From Granulicella sp. dw_53 (GTDB lineage Bacteria > Acidobacteriota > Terriglobia > Terriglobales > Acidobacteriaceae), in the NCBI RefSeq assembly GCF_018449545.1, contig NZ_JAAVUR010000016.1, forward strand, positions 1 to 64,000: a stretch of 64,000 bases of DNA, read 5' to 3'. How positions within the stretch are numbered: the stretch's first letter is position 1; the number at the start of each line of letters is the position of its first letter. The notes beneath the pieces were generated by a model that saw only the letters and a program-made list of their open reading frames with translations, searched no databases and had not been told where the DNA came from. This document shows, one piece after another, positions 56,469-64,000 of the stretch. A program made the translations under genes and the position numbers.

Positions 56469-56630
56469 TCAAGGATTTGAATTTTCCGATTCTGGCTCCT
56501 CTAGTTTTCTGTCGGGCGCAAGTGTTGCTAGTTGTTCCGGTGTGTAAATGGCGTAAGTTCCGTCCGAGAAATGAACGATCAGTTGGTCGCCATCCAGTTG
56601 TTCCGAATTCAGAATCAACAGACGTTGCAT
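56469..56630 (-). CDS. 53-residue hypothetical protein
   Basis: From the ATG at 56630 the product is MQRLLILNSEQLDGDQLIVHFSDGTYAIY, then a short acidic tail. The core 'xxIVxFSDGTxAxYTxEQL' resembles small conserved proteins of acidobacteria. GGAATAGAG lies upstream. It overlaps, in another frame, the end of the frame at 56428-56898. No function is known. Confidence 0.45.
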   Translation of the reverse strand: MQRLLILNSEQLDGDQLIVHFSDGTYAIYTPEQLATLAPDRKLEEPESENSNP

Positions 56631-56898
56631 AATGTTCTCTATTCCGCCGATGGATCGACAGGGCGATTGAATTTTCGTGAACAATCTTGATCAGACGACG
56701 GAGTTGACCGTCAGCCATTCGCGTAAGTTCCAACACCTTGGCCGGATGGTCAAGTTCAAGCTCAATGAGATAAACCAAATTGACCAGAGCTTCAACCATC
56801 TGATGAAGGTTCTGTTCATTTGCGATTTGATCTACGTCTCGCAAGCAGCCTCTAAGGTTGGTGGTCAACGTGAATCTGCCTTGCGTTGGTGTCGTCAA
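56630..56898 (-). CDS. Helical hypothetical protein (N-terminal part credible)
   Basis: A frame opening with TTG at 56898 gives TPTQGRFTLTTNLRGCLRDVDQI, then ALVNLVYLIELELDHPAKVLELTRMADGQLRRLIKIVHE, which looks like an amphipathic-helical protein of about 80 residues. The frame stays open to 56428, but after about residue 85 it loses protein-like character where it overlaps the gene below. A frameshift or a short original gene is possible. No family is recognised. Confidence 0.4.
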
Positions 56899-57000
56899 AC
56901 CTGAGATGTAACTGGGTAGATGAGGGTTGTTTTTTTAAAAGGCTATGTCAGGCACCTAACAGTAAAACGGGTGACGAACATCTGAGGGGTGTTTTCAGCA

Positions 57001-57318
57001 ATGTTTTTTAGCTCACTGTCCAATTCACGCCGTGTTCTCATCTTAGGCCCTGAAGAAGGGCTGCTGGAGACAAGAACTTTACTCCTTCAAATTGCGGGCT
57101 TTATTGCCGACGTTGCTACCACCGCTGATGAGTTCAAGGAATATATCACTCAATCTCAGATTCCCTACGATCTATTTATTCTTAGTCACACCGTCTCAAC
57201 TGAGGAGCACCAGACGATTGGTGGCATATCGGTGAAGGCAAACATAGAGATCTACAGGCTTTCTTGCTCCGTTCCCCCTGAAGATTTCTTACGTCATGTG
57301 AGTGAATTGACGGTGTAG
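57001..57318 (+). CDS. Degenerate receiver-like protein
   Basis: A 105-residue protein. The strand-helix pattern RRVLILGPEEGLLETRTLLLQIAGFIADVATTADEFK resembles a response-regulator receiver domain, but the usual acidic pair is replaced (GPEEG) and the phosphate-accepting Asp is not in its expected place (DLFILSHT). It may bind a partner without being phosphorylated. A GTG start at 56989 is also possible. It lies 75 bases before the next small gene. Confidence 0.55.
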   Translation: MFFSSLSNSRRVLILGPEEGLLETRTLLLQIAGFIADVATTADEFKEYITQSQIPYDLFILSHTVSTEEHQTIGGISVKANIEIYRLSCSVPPEDFLRHVSELTV

Positions 57319-57392
57319 TGATATTGATCTGTTGGCTGGACAACACAGCCGCCTCATGACGCAAAGGTACGTCATAGACTAAGGTGGATATC

Positions 57393-57689
57393 ATGCATAT
57401 CAAGCTTGCATTCGGCCACACTTCTCTGGGTCAGTTTCGAGTCAATGCCGTTATCTTGGGCGGTCGCAACGCTCCTGAGCCTGTCGTCGCCCAGTACGCA
57501 CACGAGAGGGTCTTTTTGGAGCTCGTGTCACGGGCAGAGATTACGCCAGAGACTCATGCCCAGATCGTCAAAGCTATCGCTGCTGGCACCACCGCTCCCA
57601 ATGCCGCAGCTTGCTGTGAAGACGTTGTCCTCTCTCTGAAACAGCTGGAAATCCTTCGCCTTGAGCCTGTACTTCACCAAAGTGCGTGA
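57393..57689 (+). CDS. Small hypothetical protein
   Basis: A 98-residue soluble protein starting MHIKLAFGHTSLGQFRVNAVILGG. AAGG-type site AAGGTGG lies five bases before the ATG at 57393. It has no recognised domain; the later part is helical (EITPETHAQIVKAIAAGT, NAAACCEDVVLSLKQLEIL). It follows the receiver-like gene by 75 bases and may share its transcript. Confidence 0.5.
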   Translation: MHIKLAFGHTSLGQFRVNAVILGGRNAPEPVVAQYAHERVFLELVSRAEITPETHAQIVKAIAAGTTAPNAAACCEDVVLSLKQLEILRLEPVLHQSA

Positions 57690-58656
57690 CAAAAGGACTC
57701 AGCAGCTTTTGCTTTCTTAGGAGCTCTCCTTGCCTTCGCTAACGAGCTTTCTGCGCAGCCTCAATCTTAGCCTTATACCTCAGCATTGATTCCACGTTGA
57801 TTGGTGCAGTGGCTAGAATCCTTGGCCTCCATCGTTAACCTTAAGACGACCTCGACTAAGCTCAACACGCTGAAACTGGGGATGAGCAAGTCTTTAACTG
57901 TGCCTCTGGTGTGCGATTCGCATGCTTAGCTCCGTGACGCGGTTCGATTGCGATAAAGAGATTGCGATCTGAAACGACCCGCCCGTTGGCTAGAACCGCA
58001 ACGATAGGAAACCGTCGTGACTCCTCAAAGGTGTCCGTAGCGTGATCCGGCCGGCTACGTTTAGGCATCACTGATGCTCTTAGCAGTTCCAGCCCCGCTT
58101 CCCGGGTGAAATTAAGCCCGTAATCAATCTCTTAGGCACAACAGAACTCCCCACGATCCTAGACATTTTGGCTCCCAGGGTCGAATGGAGGCACGCTTCT
58201 GGACAGCTGTAGTTTGAGTGACGCAATACAATTGACGACCCTAGAGAACAGCTACGTGCACAACACCGCTTCGAGTTAAGCACGGTGTGCACCAGCGAAG
58301 TGGGGAGATCCGTTGACACGCGTGATCGCGGCAGAGTCTCTTATCCAGGTTTGGCATAGATATGTGCGTACGTGAGCACGCCCATATCCATTTTGCGGGA
58401 GAGATTATATGGAGTTACCTGCGGCGGCTTCGACCAAAATCTGGCGTGAGTCCTCTAGGGAAATGGGTTCGGGCGAAATGGGGCTCGGGCACGGCTGTAT
58501 TGACGCGGAAATCAGCCATCTCCCTATTGAAGCCAATCCCGAAGGCGCTCTCGGATTCATGACAAACAAGATGGCAGCCGGCATCGTGTAGGTCTTCGAT
58601 GAAACCAGAACGAGCAGCAGACCGCGACATCACATGCCCACAGTCTGCGTCTCGGG
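57690..58656. other. Gene-poor stretch, nearly 1 kb
   Basis: No reliable gene is seen. Short frames on both strands look like debris; the one at about 57862-58071 on the minus strand has a protein-like stretch (FPIVAVLANGRVVSDRNLFIAIEP) that I cannot place. No repeat or terminator stands out. Confidence 0.4.
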
Positions 58657-59106
58657 TTAAACAGTGCGGATAAGACCAAGCTGAGTGAGTGCGGTGACAC
58701 CATCGTCGAGACCAATTTCTTCGACGATCTTGCCGTTCTCAAGGCGCAGCACCGTCGTTCCAGTGAAGTGCATCTTGCGACCCGTCGCAGCCGGCAACGA
58801 TCCTGCCAGGAAGTCGGAGAATGCGGGCCCGCTGTGCGTGCCGCCACCGACCCACCGACCAACGACATAGTCGCCTTCGGCGATGAGATCTGCTGCTCCG
58901 CCGAAGCTAAGGTCTGGGAACGCAGCGCGGAAATCAGTCATGAACGCCTTTATGTCATCGTGTCCGCGGCGGGGCTCGTGCAACGAATACTGCAAGAGCA
59001 TATCCGGTGCGGCGAGTTCGTCAATGATGCTGAGGTCCCACGTAGAACCCCAGAAGCTGGTGAACCAACGACCTACGATGGCTTTATTCTCTTGTTCTTT
59101 CGACAT
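58657..59106 (-). CDS. SnoaL-like/ester-cyclase-type protein
   Basis: A 149-residue protein of the NTF2-like fold. The start KAIVGRWFTSFWGSTWDLSIIDEL is the usual first helix pair, DDIKAFMTDFRAAFPDLSF is typical of the SnoaL group, and VVGRWVGGGTHSGPAF and TVLRLENGKIVEE are the following strands. AAGGAG precedes the ATG. Members can be cyclases, isomerases or non-enzymatic; the substrate is unknown. A decayed copy of its first part lies at about 60600-60690. Confidence 0.87.
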   Translation of the reverse strand: MSKEQENKAIVGRWFTSFWGSTWDLSIIDELAAPDMLLQYSLHEPRRGHDDIKAFMTDFRAAFPDLSFGGAADLIAEGDYVVGRWVGGGTHSGPAFSDFLAGSLPAATGRKMHFTGTTVLRLENGKIVEEIGLDDGVTALTQLGLIRTV

Positions 59107-59426
59107 AGTGTTCTCCTTATGCAGCGGATGTTGGCGAAGGCCGGTATGGCGTTCGTCTCTGCATCTCGAAAGTTATTTCGTTGTCGGGGGAAAGACACTC
59201 CGTATCTTGCTTTCGAACTCGAGCACAGGTTTCCTCGAGGAGGTTGGACTTTGAGAGCAAGGAACGGAGTGAGATGAGCGGCTGAAGTTGTTACCTTATG
59301 AGAACGCTTGCAATAGAAATGAGAGGAGGAGGCGATGGTTGACAGCGACACATTACCCCCCCCACGACACCGTCGTTCCATCTCGGCTACCTATGGGCTC
59401 ATGGGCCACTACCCCAACTGTACGTC

Positions 59427-59924
59427 GTGATGCAAGGGAACAAGTCCAGAGACACAAAGCCTGAGATCGCTGTGCGATCAGCTGTACATGCGCTAGGGAT
59501 GCGCTATCGCGTCTCGGCGCGCCCGCTACGATACCTCAGGAGAACTGCTGACTTGGTCTTTCGCAATGCAAGAGTCGCGGTTTTTGTTGACGGCTGCTTC
59601 TGGCGTGGATGCCCTAAACATCATGCGCCACCCAAGACTAATGCGAGCTATTGGGCAACGAAGATTCGAGGCAACAAGAGTCGAGACGAGGACACGCCAA
59701 AACGTCTCCGTGAGGAAGGCCGGACCGTACTAAGGTTCTGGTCACATGAAGAACCACTACGTGTGGCAACGCAGATCGAAGAAGTTGTAGCAACAAACAG
59801 TGTGATTGCAATAGATAAACACAATCGGATTGCTGAAAGGTCCTTCCGGGCGGTGCAATCGGCAAATCGAAGTGACCGCGCTCGCGTTCGAAATATTCAT
59901 CGAGCTGCGAACGGACCACGTTGA
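59427..59924 (+). CDS. vsr: Vsr-type mismatch endonuclease, altered C-terminus
   Basis: Very short patch repair nuclease that nicks at T:G mismatches arising from cytosine methylation. NKSRDTKPEIAVRSAVHALGMRYRV is the family opening. The catalytic Asp is in RRTADLVF near residue 41. The zinc/catalytic block reads VDGCFWRGCPKHH, with Arg in place of the usual His after FW. PKTNASYWATKI, KRDEDT-like NKSRDEDTP, and VLRFWSHE follow. After about residue 125 the sequence no longer fits Vsr and runs antisense into an ogt remnant. No methyltransferase is nearby. GTG (59427) or ATG (59430) starts it. Confidence 0.85.
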   Translation: MMQGNKSRDTKPEIAVRSAVHALGMRYRVSARPLRYLRRTADLVFRNARVAVFVDGCFWRGCPKHHAPPKTNASYWATKIRGNKSRDEDTPKRLREEGRTVLRFWSHEEPLRVATQIEEVVATNSVIAIDKHNRIAERSFRAVQSANRSDRARVRNIHRAANGPR

Positions 59925-60070
59925 AGGCCGCCGTGGTCTTCGATTCCAGCGAATCTGATTTAGGTCCCCTGAGGTGATCCGGCATGGTATAAACCCACAG
60001 AACTCTGTTCGTTTTCAACGGGGTCATGCCCAATGGCGACTCCATCAAAGAAATGCTCAATTATGGGCGT
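59829..60070 (-). pseudogene. ogt-type methyltransferase fragment
   Basis: The minus strand carries pieces of the N-terminal part of O6-alkylguanine-DNA alkyltransferase: MESPLG, then VENEQSSVGLY in a shifted frame, then MPDHLRGP, AAFNVVRSQLDEYFERERGHFDLPIAPPGRTFQQ back in the first frame. The active-site PCHRV part is missing. The frame change and truncation show a dead gene. Its 3' end abuts and overlaps the vsr tail. Confidence 0.75.
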
Positions 60071-60599
60071 TGTGTCTTCCTTCCGGCGACGGGCCTGCCC
60101 TCTCGAATGCCATGTTCTGATGACTGCGAGTCGGCTTTGATCTTCTAGGCCCAAATAGAGATGACCGATTCAGCAGGTATCGATCTAAGGAATGCTTCTT
60201 CACAAACACATGGCCCTGCTTGCGGGAGGGCAATTATCCAAATTCGGGAGATCCGCTCGGCGCAAAGGACCGCGGTTTCACGTTTCGTTGTTTAGTTTTT
60301 TTCTGAGCTACGTTAGAAACGCTAGAAACAAGATATGTGATTTTCCTTGGGAAGTGGCCCACTAGGTTTTTAAGCAGGTTAGCTCCAAGTGAGATGAAAT
60401 GGTCTTTCATCGATAGATGACTGCATCACTGTGATTATGAATGGCAGATCTACGTTTATAGTAGCCATACATCCATGCCCTCCTAATCACCGGCGTCGAT
60501 CTGTTCATAAGGCACCGCCTACGCCCTCCGCGTTCATGACATCCTTGCGGACTAGATCGTGGCGTTAGCGCGTTGCTGCCAGCGATCAGAAGTAGATTT
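60071..60599. other. Gene-free stretch
   Basis: About 530 bases. The right part may hold more distant remains of the SnoaL-like copy, but I see no clear alignment before 60600. There is a T-run near 60295 without a good stem. Confidence 0.4.
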
Positions 60600-60695
60600 C
60601 CGGATAGCATATCCAAAACAGCGAGCCTGTCAACGATACTGAGGTCGCACTTGGAGCTCCAGAAGCGGATGAACCGGCTCCAACGCTTTATTTTT
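60600..60695 (-). pseudogene. Remnant of a second SnoaL-like gene
   Basis: This stretch aligns with 59010-59100, inside the start of the SnoaL-like gene, through shared words such as agcatatcc, tgaggtc, ccagaag and gatgaacc. On the minus strand it translates as RFIRFWSSKCDLSIVDRLAVLDML, against RWFTSFWGSTWDLSIIDELAAPDML in the intact gene. The rest of the gene is not recognisable. It lies just before the ABC transporter. Confidence 0.75.
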
Positions 60696-60825
60696 GGAGC
60701 GTTTGGGCAGTCTCTCGCGTCAAATCTTCACCCATGGACTCAACTTTCAGGTGAGCGGGAAAGCCGTTATAGGTTCTCGTGTGTGTAACGGTTTGAATAA
60801 GTTGTCTCTTAAGGATTCTCGATCT

Positions 60826-62592
60826 ATGGCAATTCTTTACAAATATCTAAAAGGCTTTTGGAAGCTGGCGCTCACTGCGCTCGGTCTTGCGGCGATCAAT
60901 CAAGTCTTTTCACTGCTTGATCCTTTGATCTTCCGTCACATCATCGACTCCTATGCGACACGACATGCCGAATATACCAGCGCCCAGTTTCTACGAGGAG
61001 TTGGCCTGTTGCTGTCCGCAGCAGTTGGCGTGGCGCTGGTCTCGCGCATCGCGAAGAACTTCCAGGATTACTTCGTCAATGTCATTACCCAAAAAGTAGG
61101 TGCTCGAATCTATACGGATGGCATTCGCCACTCCCTCGATTTGCCGTACACGCTATTTGAGGATCAGCGGAGCGGTGAGACCCTCGGCAAGCTGCAGAGG
61201 GTCCGCAGCGATGTTGAGAAATTCCTTGCGTTGCTCGTAAACATGGTTTTTACGACGGTCGTCGGGCTGATTTTCGTCACCATCTATGCTGCCAAAGTCC
61301 ACTGGTCCATTGCGCCTGCGTATCTTCTCACAGTTCCGTTGCTCGGTGGCCTCAGCTCTCTCCTAAGCCGCCGGATCAAGAATGTTCAAAAACGTATCGT
61401 GACCGAAACCAATGCTCTCTCCGGGTCTACAACGGAATCGCTACGCAACATTGAGCTGGTGAAAAGCCTGGGCCTGGCACAGCAGGAAATAGAGCGGTTG
61501 AACGCGACTACCGAGAAGATTCTCAAGCTCGAACTAGAGAAGGTTCGCTATCTCCGCAGCCTCAGTTTCGTTCAAGGAAGCTTCGTCAATCTTATACGAA
61601 CTTCAATTCTGTTTCTTATGCTCTATCTGATCTACTCGCAGCGGATTACCGTGGGTCAATTCTTCTCGCTGTTTATCTACTCCTTCTTCGTATTCGGGCC
61701 GTTGCAGGAGCTGGGCAATGTCGTAAACGCGTATCGCGAGACGGAAGCGTCTCTCGACAACTTCGAGGAAATCCTGAAGATGCCGGTGCAACAACGGCCT
61801 GAACATCCGGTAGCGCTTTCTTCTCTCGAGACGTTGCGATTCACCGATGTGTCCTTCCAACATCAATCGGCATCCTCTCCGGCACTGAGTTCGATCTCCT
61901 TCGACGTGTCGCGTGGACAAACAATAGCCTTCGTGGGACCGTCCGGCGCGGGCAAGACCACACTCGTGAAGTTGCTCGTTGGACTGTACCAACCCAAGAG
62001 CGGACACATCTATTACAACGGAACGCCTGAGGACCAGATTGCTATTGAAGACCTGCGCGAGCGTATTGGGTTCGTCACTCAAGACTCTCAACTGTTTTCC
62101 GGCTCGATCCGGGAAAACCTCCGCTTTGTAAAACCTGAGGCAACAGACGAGGAATGTCTTGAGGTCTTGAAACAGGCTTCGGTAGAGGGCTTGTTGGAAC
62201 GCGGAAGCCGCGGGCTAGACAGCGTGATCGGCGAAGGGGGCGTCAAGGTCTCAGGCGGAGAGAAGCAGCGGCTTTCCATTGCGCGCGCCCTTTTGCGGCG
62301 GCCTGAGTTGCTGGTCTTCGATGAGGCTACATCGGCTTTGGATTCCCTGACGGAAGAGGAGATCAGCCAGACGATTCGCGATGTGGCAGCAAGGCGTCAC
62401 GCGATTAGCATCCTGATCGCCCATCGGCTTTCCACTGTCTTGCATGCCGACTGTATCTATGTCCTCGAAAGAGGCCGGATCGCGGAACGCGGGAGCCACG
62501 ACGCATTGCTTGCGGCAAAGGGCCTTTACTACGCCATGTGGCGGCAGCAAGTCGGAGAAGGGGAGAAATTCACAACGGCGATGTCGAGCTAA
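60826..62592 (+). CDS. ABC transporter, fused permease and ATPase
   Basis: A 588-residue half-transporter of the exporter type (MsbA/LmrA-like), numbered from the ATG at 60826 with AAGGA upstream. The permease part has six hydrophobic segments in residues 1-320. The ATPase part has Walker A GPSGAGKTTL near 383, the Q-loop FVTQDSQL near 425, the signature VSGGEKQRL near 485, Walker B LLVFDEATSALD near 508 and the H-loop IAHRLS. It works as a dimer, exporting a lipid, peptide or drug; the substrate is unknown. It is alone on the plus strand. Confidence 0.94.
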   Translation: MAILYKYLKGFWKLALTALGLAAINQVFSLLDPLIFRHIIDSYATRHAEYTSAQFLRGVGLLLSAAVGVALVSRIAKNFQDYFVNVITQKVGARIYTDGIRHSLDLPYTLFEDQRSGETLGKLQRVRSDVEKFLALLVNMVFTTVVGLIFVTIYAAKVHWSIAPAYLLTVPLLGGLSSLLSRRIKNVQKRIVTETNALSGSTTESLRNIELVKSLGLAQQEIERLNATTEKILKLELEKVRYLRSLSFVQGSFVNLIRTSILFLMLYLIYSQRITVGQFFSLFIYSFFVFGPLQELGNVVNAYRETEASLDNFEEILKMPVQQRPEHPVALSSLETLRFTDVSFQHQSASSPALSSISFDVSRGQTIAFVGPSGAGKTTLVKLLVGLYQPKSGHIYYNGTPEDQIAIEDLRERIGFVTQDSQLFSGSIRENLRFVKPEATDEECLEVLKQASVEGLLERGSRGLDSVIGEGGVKVSGGEKQRLSIARALLRRPELLVFDEATSALDSLTEEEISQTIRDVAARRHAISILIAHRLSTVLHADCIYVLERGRIAERGSHDALLAAKGLYYAMWRQQVGEGEKFTTAMSS

Positions 62593-62693
62593 GCATCCCT
62601 GCCGAAACCGCCGACGATCTTCGTCCACGCCGGCCTGTCTCTCATCTATATATCATTGTTGGTCGAGACTAGCCGGGCCTTTCCCCGACGCGT

Positions 62694-64000
62694 TCAAGAT
62701 GCGCTCATAGTGCTGTTGAGCGCAGGGATCGTGAAACAGAAGGTGGTTCCAGAACCCTCATTACGCTGTGGCCAAAGACGACCATTATGTAGCTCGATGA
62801 TGGAGCGGCAAATTGGAAGTCCCATCCCCATGCCATTGGCTTTCGTCGTATAGAATGCCTCGAAGATTCTGTCCGGATCATGAAGTCCGACACCATTGTC
62901 TTGTACCTCGACTCGAATTGTGACATGGTCATGGACCTTTGTTCGCACATACAATTTTCGTGGTCCGTCCATGACTAAGTCCATCGCGTCAAACCCGTTA
63001 ATACATAAATTCACCAGAACCTGCGCGATCTGGACACGATCTCCCCATGCCTCCGGGAGTTCGGGCTCTAAATCGATCTCTACGCCAATTTTTCTTTTAC
63101 GAGCCTCGCTACGAATAAGATTCCGAACCTCCTTCGCTATGTCATTGATATCGAGCGGTACTTTTTTGAAATCACCACCTTTGAAAAGGGTGCGCATTCG
63201 TTGTACAACTTCACTCGCGTGGTAGCTACAATCTAAGATCTCCTGAACAAGCTCGCGCGTGTTGGCAACGTCGACGCTATCAGCTGAAAGAGATTCTGCA
63301 CACATGTGCGCGTTGGCTATGATGGCCGTCAACGGCTGGTTGATTTCGTGTGCAATCGATGCGGATGCTTCGCTGAGGGTAGCTAACTGCGAAGCTTGAG
63401 TCAGCTTTTCTTCAAACCTTTGCAAAGATTCTTGCGCGAGCTTGCTGGCAGTTACGTCCATTGCGGCGCCGATATATTGAAGGTCTCCCATTTCATCGTG
63501 GACCGCCTTTCCTAAAACATGAACGAACTTGACAGAGCCGTCAGACAATAGAAAACGATGCTCAAAATCCAGATCGGCCCCTTGTCTCGACGAAGTTTCC
63601 ATTGTCTCTCTTACCGCAGCCCTGTCTTCTGGATGAATCCTTTCTTGAATCAGTTCTAAAGTAGGTGTTATGTTCGGATCGACACCGGCAATTCGAAAAG
63701 TTTCTGCTGACCAGACGATATCTCCGCTGGAAACATGCCATCCAAAACTACCCGTACGGCTCATCCTCTGGGCTGCTGCTAAATAGGATTCGCTTAGCCG
63801 GAGGGCATTTTCGGCCCGCTTGCGTTCTGTAATATCGCGAACAAAGATGACGGCTGCACTTTTACTGCTTCCGATGACTCTGCCGAAGGTAACTTCGGCA
63901 ACAAATTCAGTTCCATTCCTATGAAGGCCAGTCATCTCGCTAACCGATGCTGCATTGTCACCTCGGAACCGCGGTACAAAGCGGACGATAGGTTTTCCTA
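62694..64000 (-). CDS. PAS-domain histidine kinase (5' end outside the window)
   Basis: At least 435 residues of a sensor kinase; the frame stays open to the window edge, reading GKPIVRFVPRFRGDNAASVSE before the first in-window Met at 63935. It has two PAS-type units (FVRDITERKRAENALRLSE ending the first; FGWHVSSGDIVWSAETFRI onward for the second). The dimerisation helix has the phosphorylated His in ASIAHEINQPLTAI. The ATPase domain has NLCINGFDAM (N box), VQDNGVGLHD (G1) and TKANGMGMGLPICRSI (G2). The form is close to FixL/ThcS-like kinases. No response regulator is within the window. Confidence 0.92.
   Translation of the reverse strand, partial: GKPIVRFVPRFRGDNAASVSEMTGLHRNGTEFVAEVTFGRVIGSSKSAAVIFVRDITERKRAENALRLSESYLAAAQRMSRTGSFGWHVSSGDIVWSAETFRIAGVDPNITPTLELIQERIHPEDRAAVRETMETSSRQGADLDFEHRFLLSDGSVKFVHVLGKAVHDEMGDLQYIGAAMDVTASKLAQESLQRFEEKLTQASQLATLSEASASIAHEINQPLTAIIANAHMCAESLSADSVDVANTRELVQEILDCSYHASEVVQRMRTLFKGGDFKKVPLDINDIAKEVRNLIRSEARKRKIGVEIDLEPELPEAWGDRVQIAQVLVNLCINGFDAMDLVMDGPRKLYVRTKVHDHVTIRVEVQDNGVGLHDPDRIFEAFYTTKANGMGMGLPICRSIIELHNGRLWPQRNEGSGTTFCFTIPALNSTMSAS

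Noticed and set aside
57862..58071. 69-codon minus-strand frame with a protein-like middle
   Set aside because: It contains a hydrophobic strand-like run but no start signal and no family I can name, and neighbouring DNA is debris. Left as unassigned.

Overview
The window looks like chromosomal DNA of an acidobacterium of the Terriglobia type (Granulicella, Edaphobacter or Terriglobus-like). The reasons are two very large Oar-like TonB-dependent receptors with an N-terminal carboxypeptidase-regulatory domain, a membrane-anchored winged-helix regulator of a kind common in that group, and short intergenic repeats of the 'gatggggcaccc' and 'ttcgacttcgctcaggatgac' types. The genus is inference; there is no rRNA gene here.

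Layout. Bases 1-24800 are mostly GC-rich housekeeping DNA. They hold a pyrimidine operon on the minus strand (pyrR-pyrB-pyrC), a zinc-ribbon membrane protein, a putative lipoprotein, a MerR regulator and murJ. An iron-sulphur cluster (ISC) gene set follows, all on the minus strand but spread over about 16 kb: iscR-iscS-orf92-iscU-iscA at 23.7-20.5 kb, hscB at 13.6 kb, hscA-fdx at 11.8-9.4 kb and iscX at 7.9 kb. Unrelated genes sit between these blocks: a nuclease-like protein, a VOC protein, a DinB protein, a c-di-GMP phosphodiesterase, and a small accessory patch at 14.5-17.5 kb with an esterase, two small membrane proteins and hairpin repeats. pgsA and tRNA-Val(GAC) close the core part.

The tRNA-Val gene is followed directly by a tyrosine integrase with arm-type repeats, a small excisionase-like protein and the 'mobile mystery' pair B (Fic) and A (HTH), whose promoter is full of TGAC/GTCA repeats. 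Beyond it lie relics: a piece of a second integrase and a frameshifted TonB receptor. From there to the window end the DNA is accessory. It contains a YciF-like stress protein, a truncated stress protein, and a 14-kb sugar-utilisation locus: glycosidase, TonB receptor, DeoR regulator, SDR, phosphotriesterase-family hydrolase, FAD oxidoreductase, SIS protein, sugar porter and ROK kinase. Next come a membrane-bound regulator, TonB receptor and sulfatase group, a TetR/SDR pair with a shared palindromic operator, and a HipBA module with two matching operators. The 55-61 kb stretch is full of small orphan genes and gene debris, including an orphan Vsr endonuclease running into an ogt remnant and a duplicated fragment of a SnoaL-like gene. 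An ABC exporter and a PAS histidine kinase cut by the window edge finish the sequence.

How the genes work together. The 29-43 kb locus reads as one regulated system: outer-membrane uptake (TonB), periplasmic glycosidase, inner-membrane symporter, oxidation or lactone-opening enzymes (FAD oxidoreductase, SDR, phosphotriesterase-family hydrolase), and phosphorylation or isomerisation (ROK, SIS). A DeoR repressor and a clear inverted repeat sit in the divergent promoters. Its substrate is unknown, and it is the best candidate here for an undescribed catabolic system.
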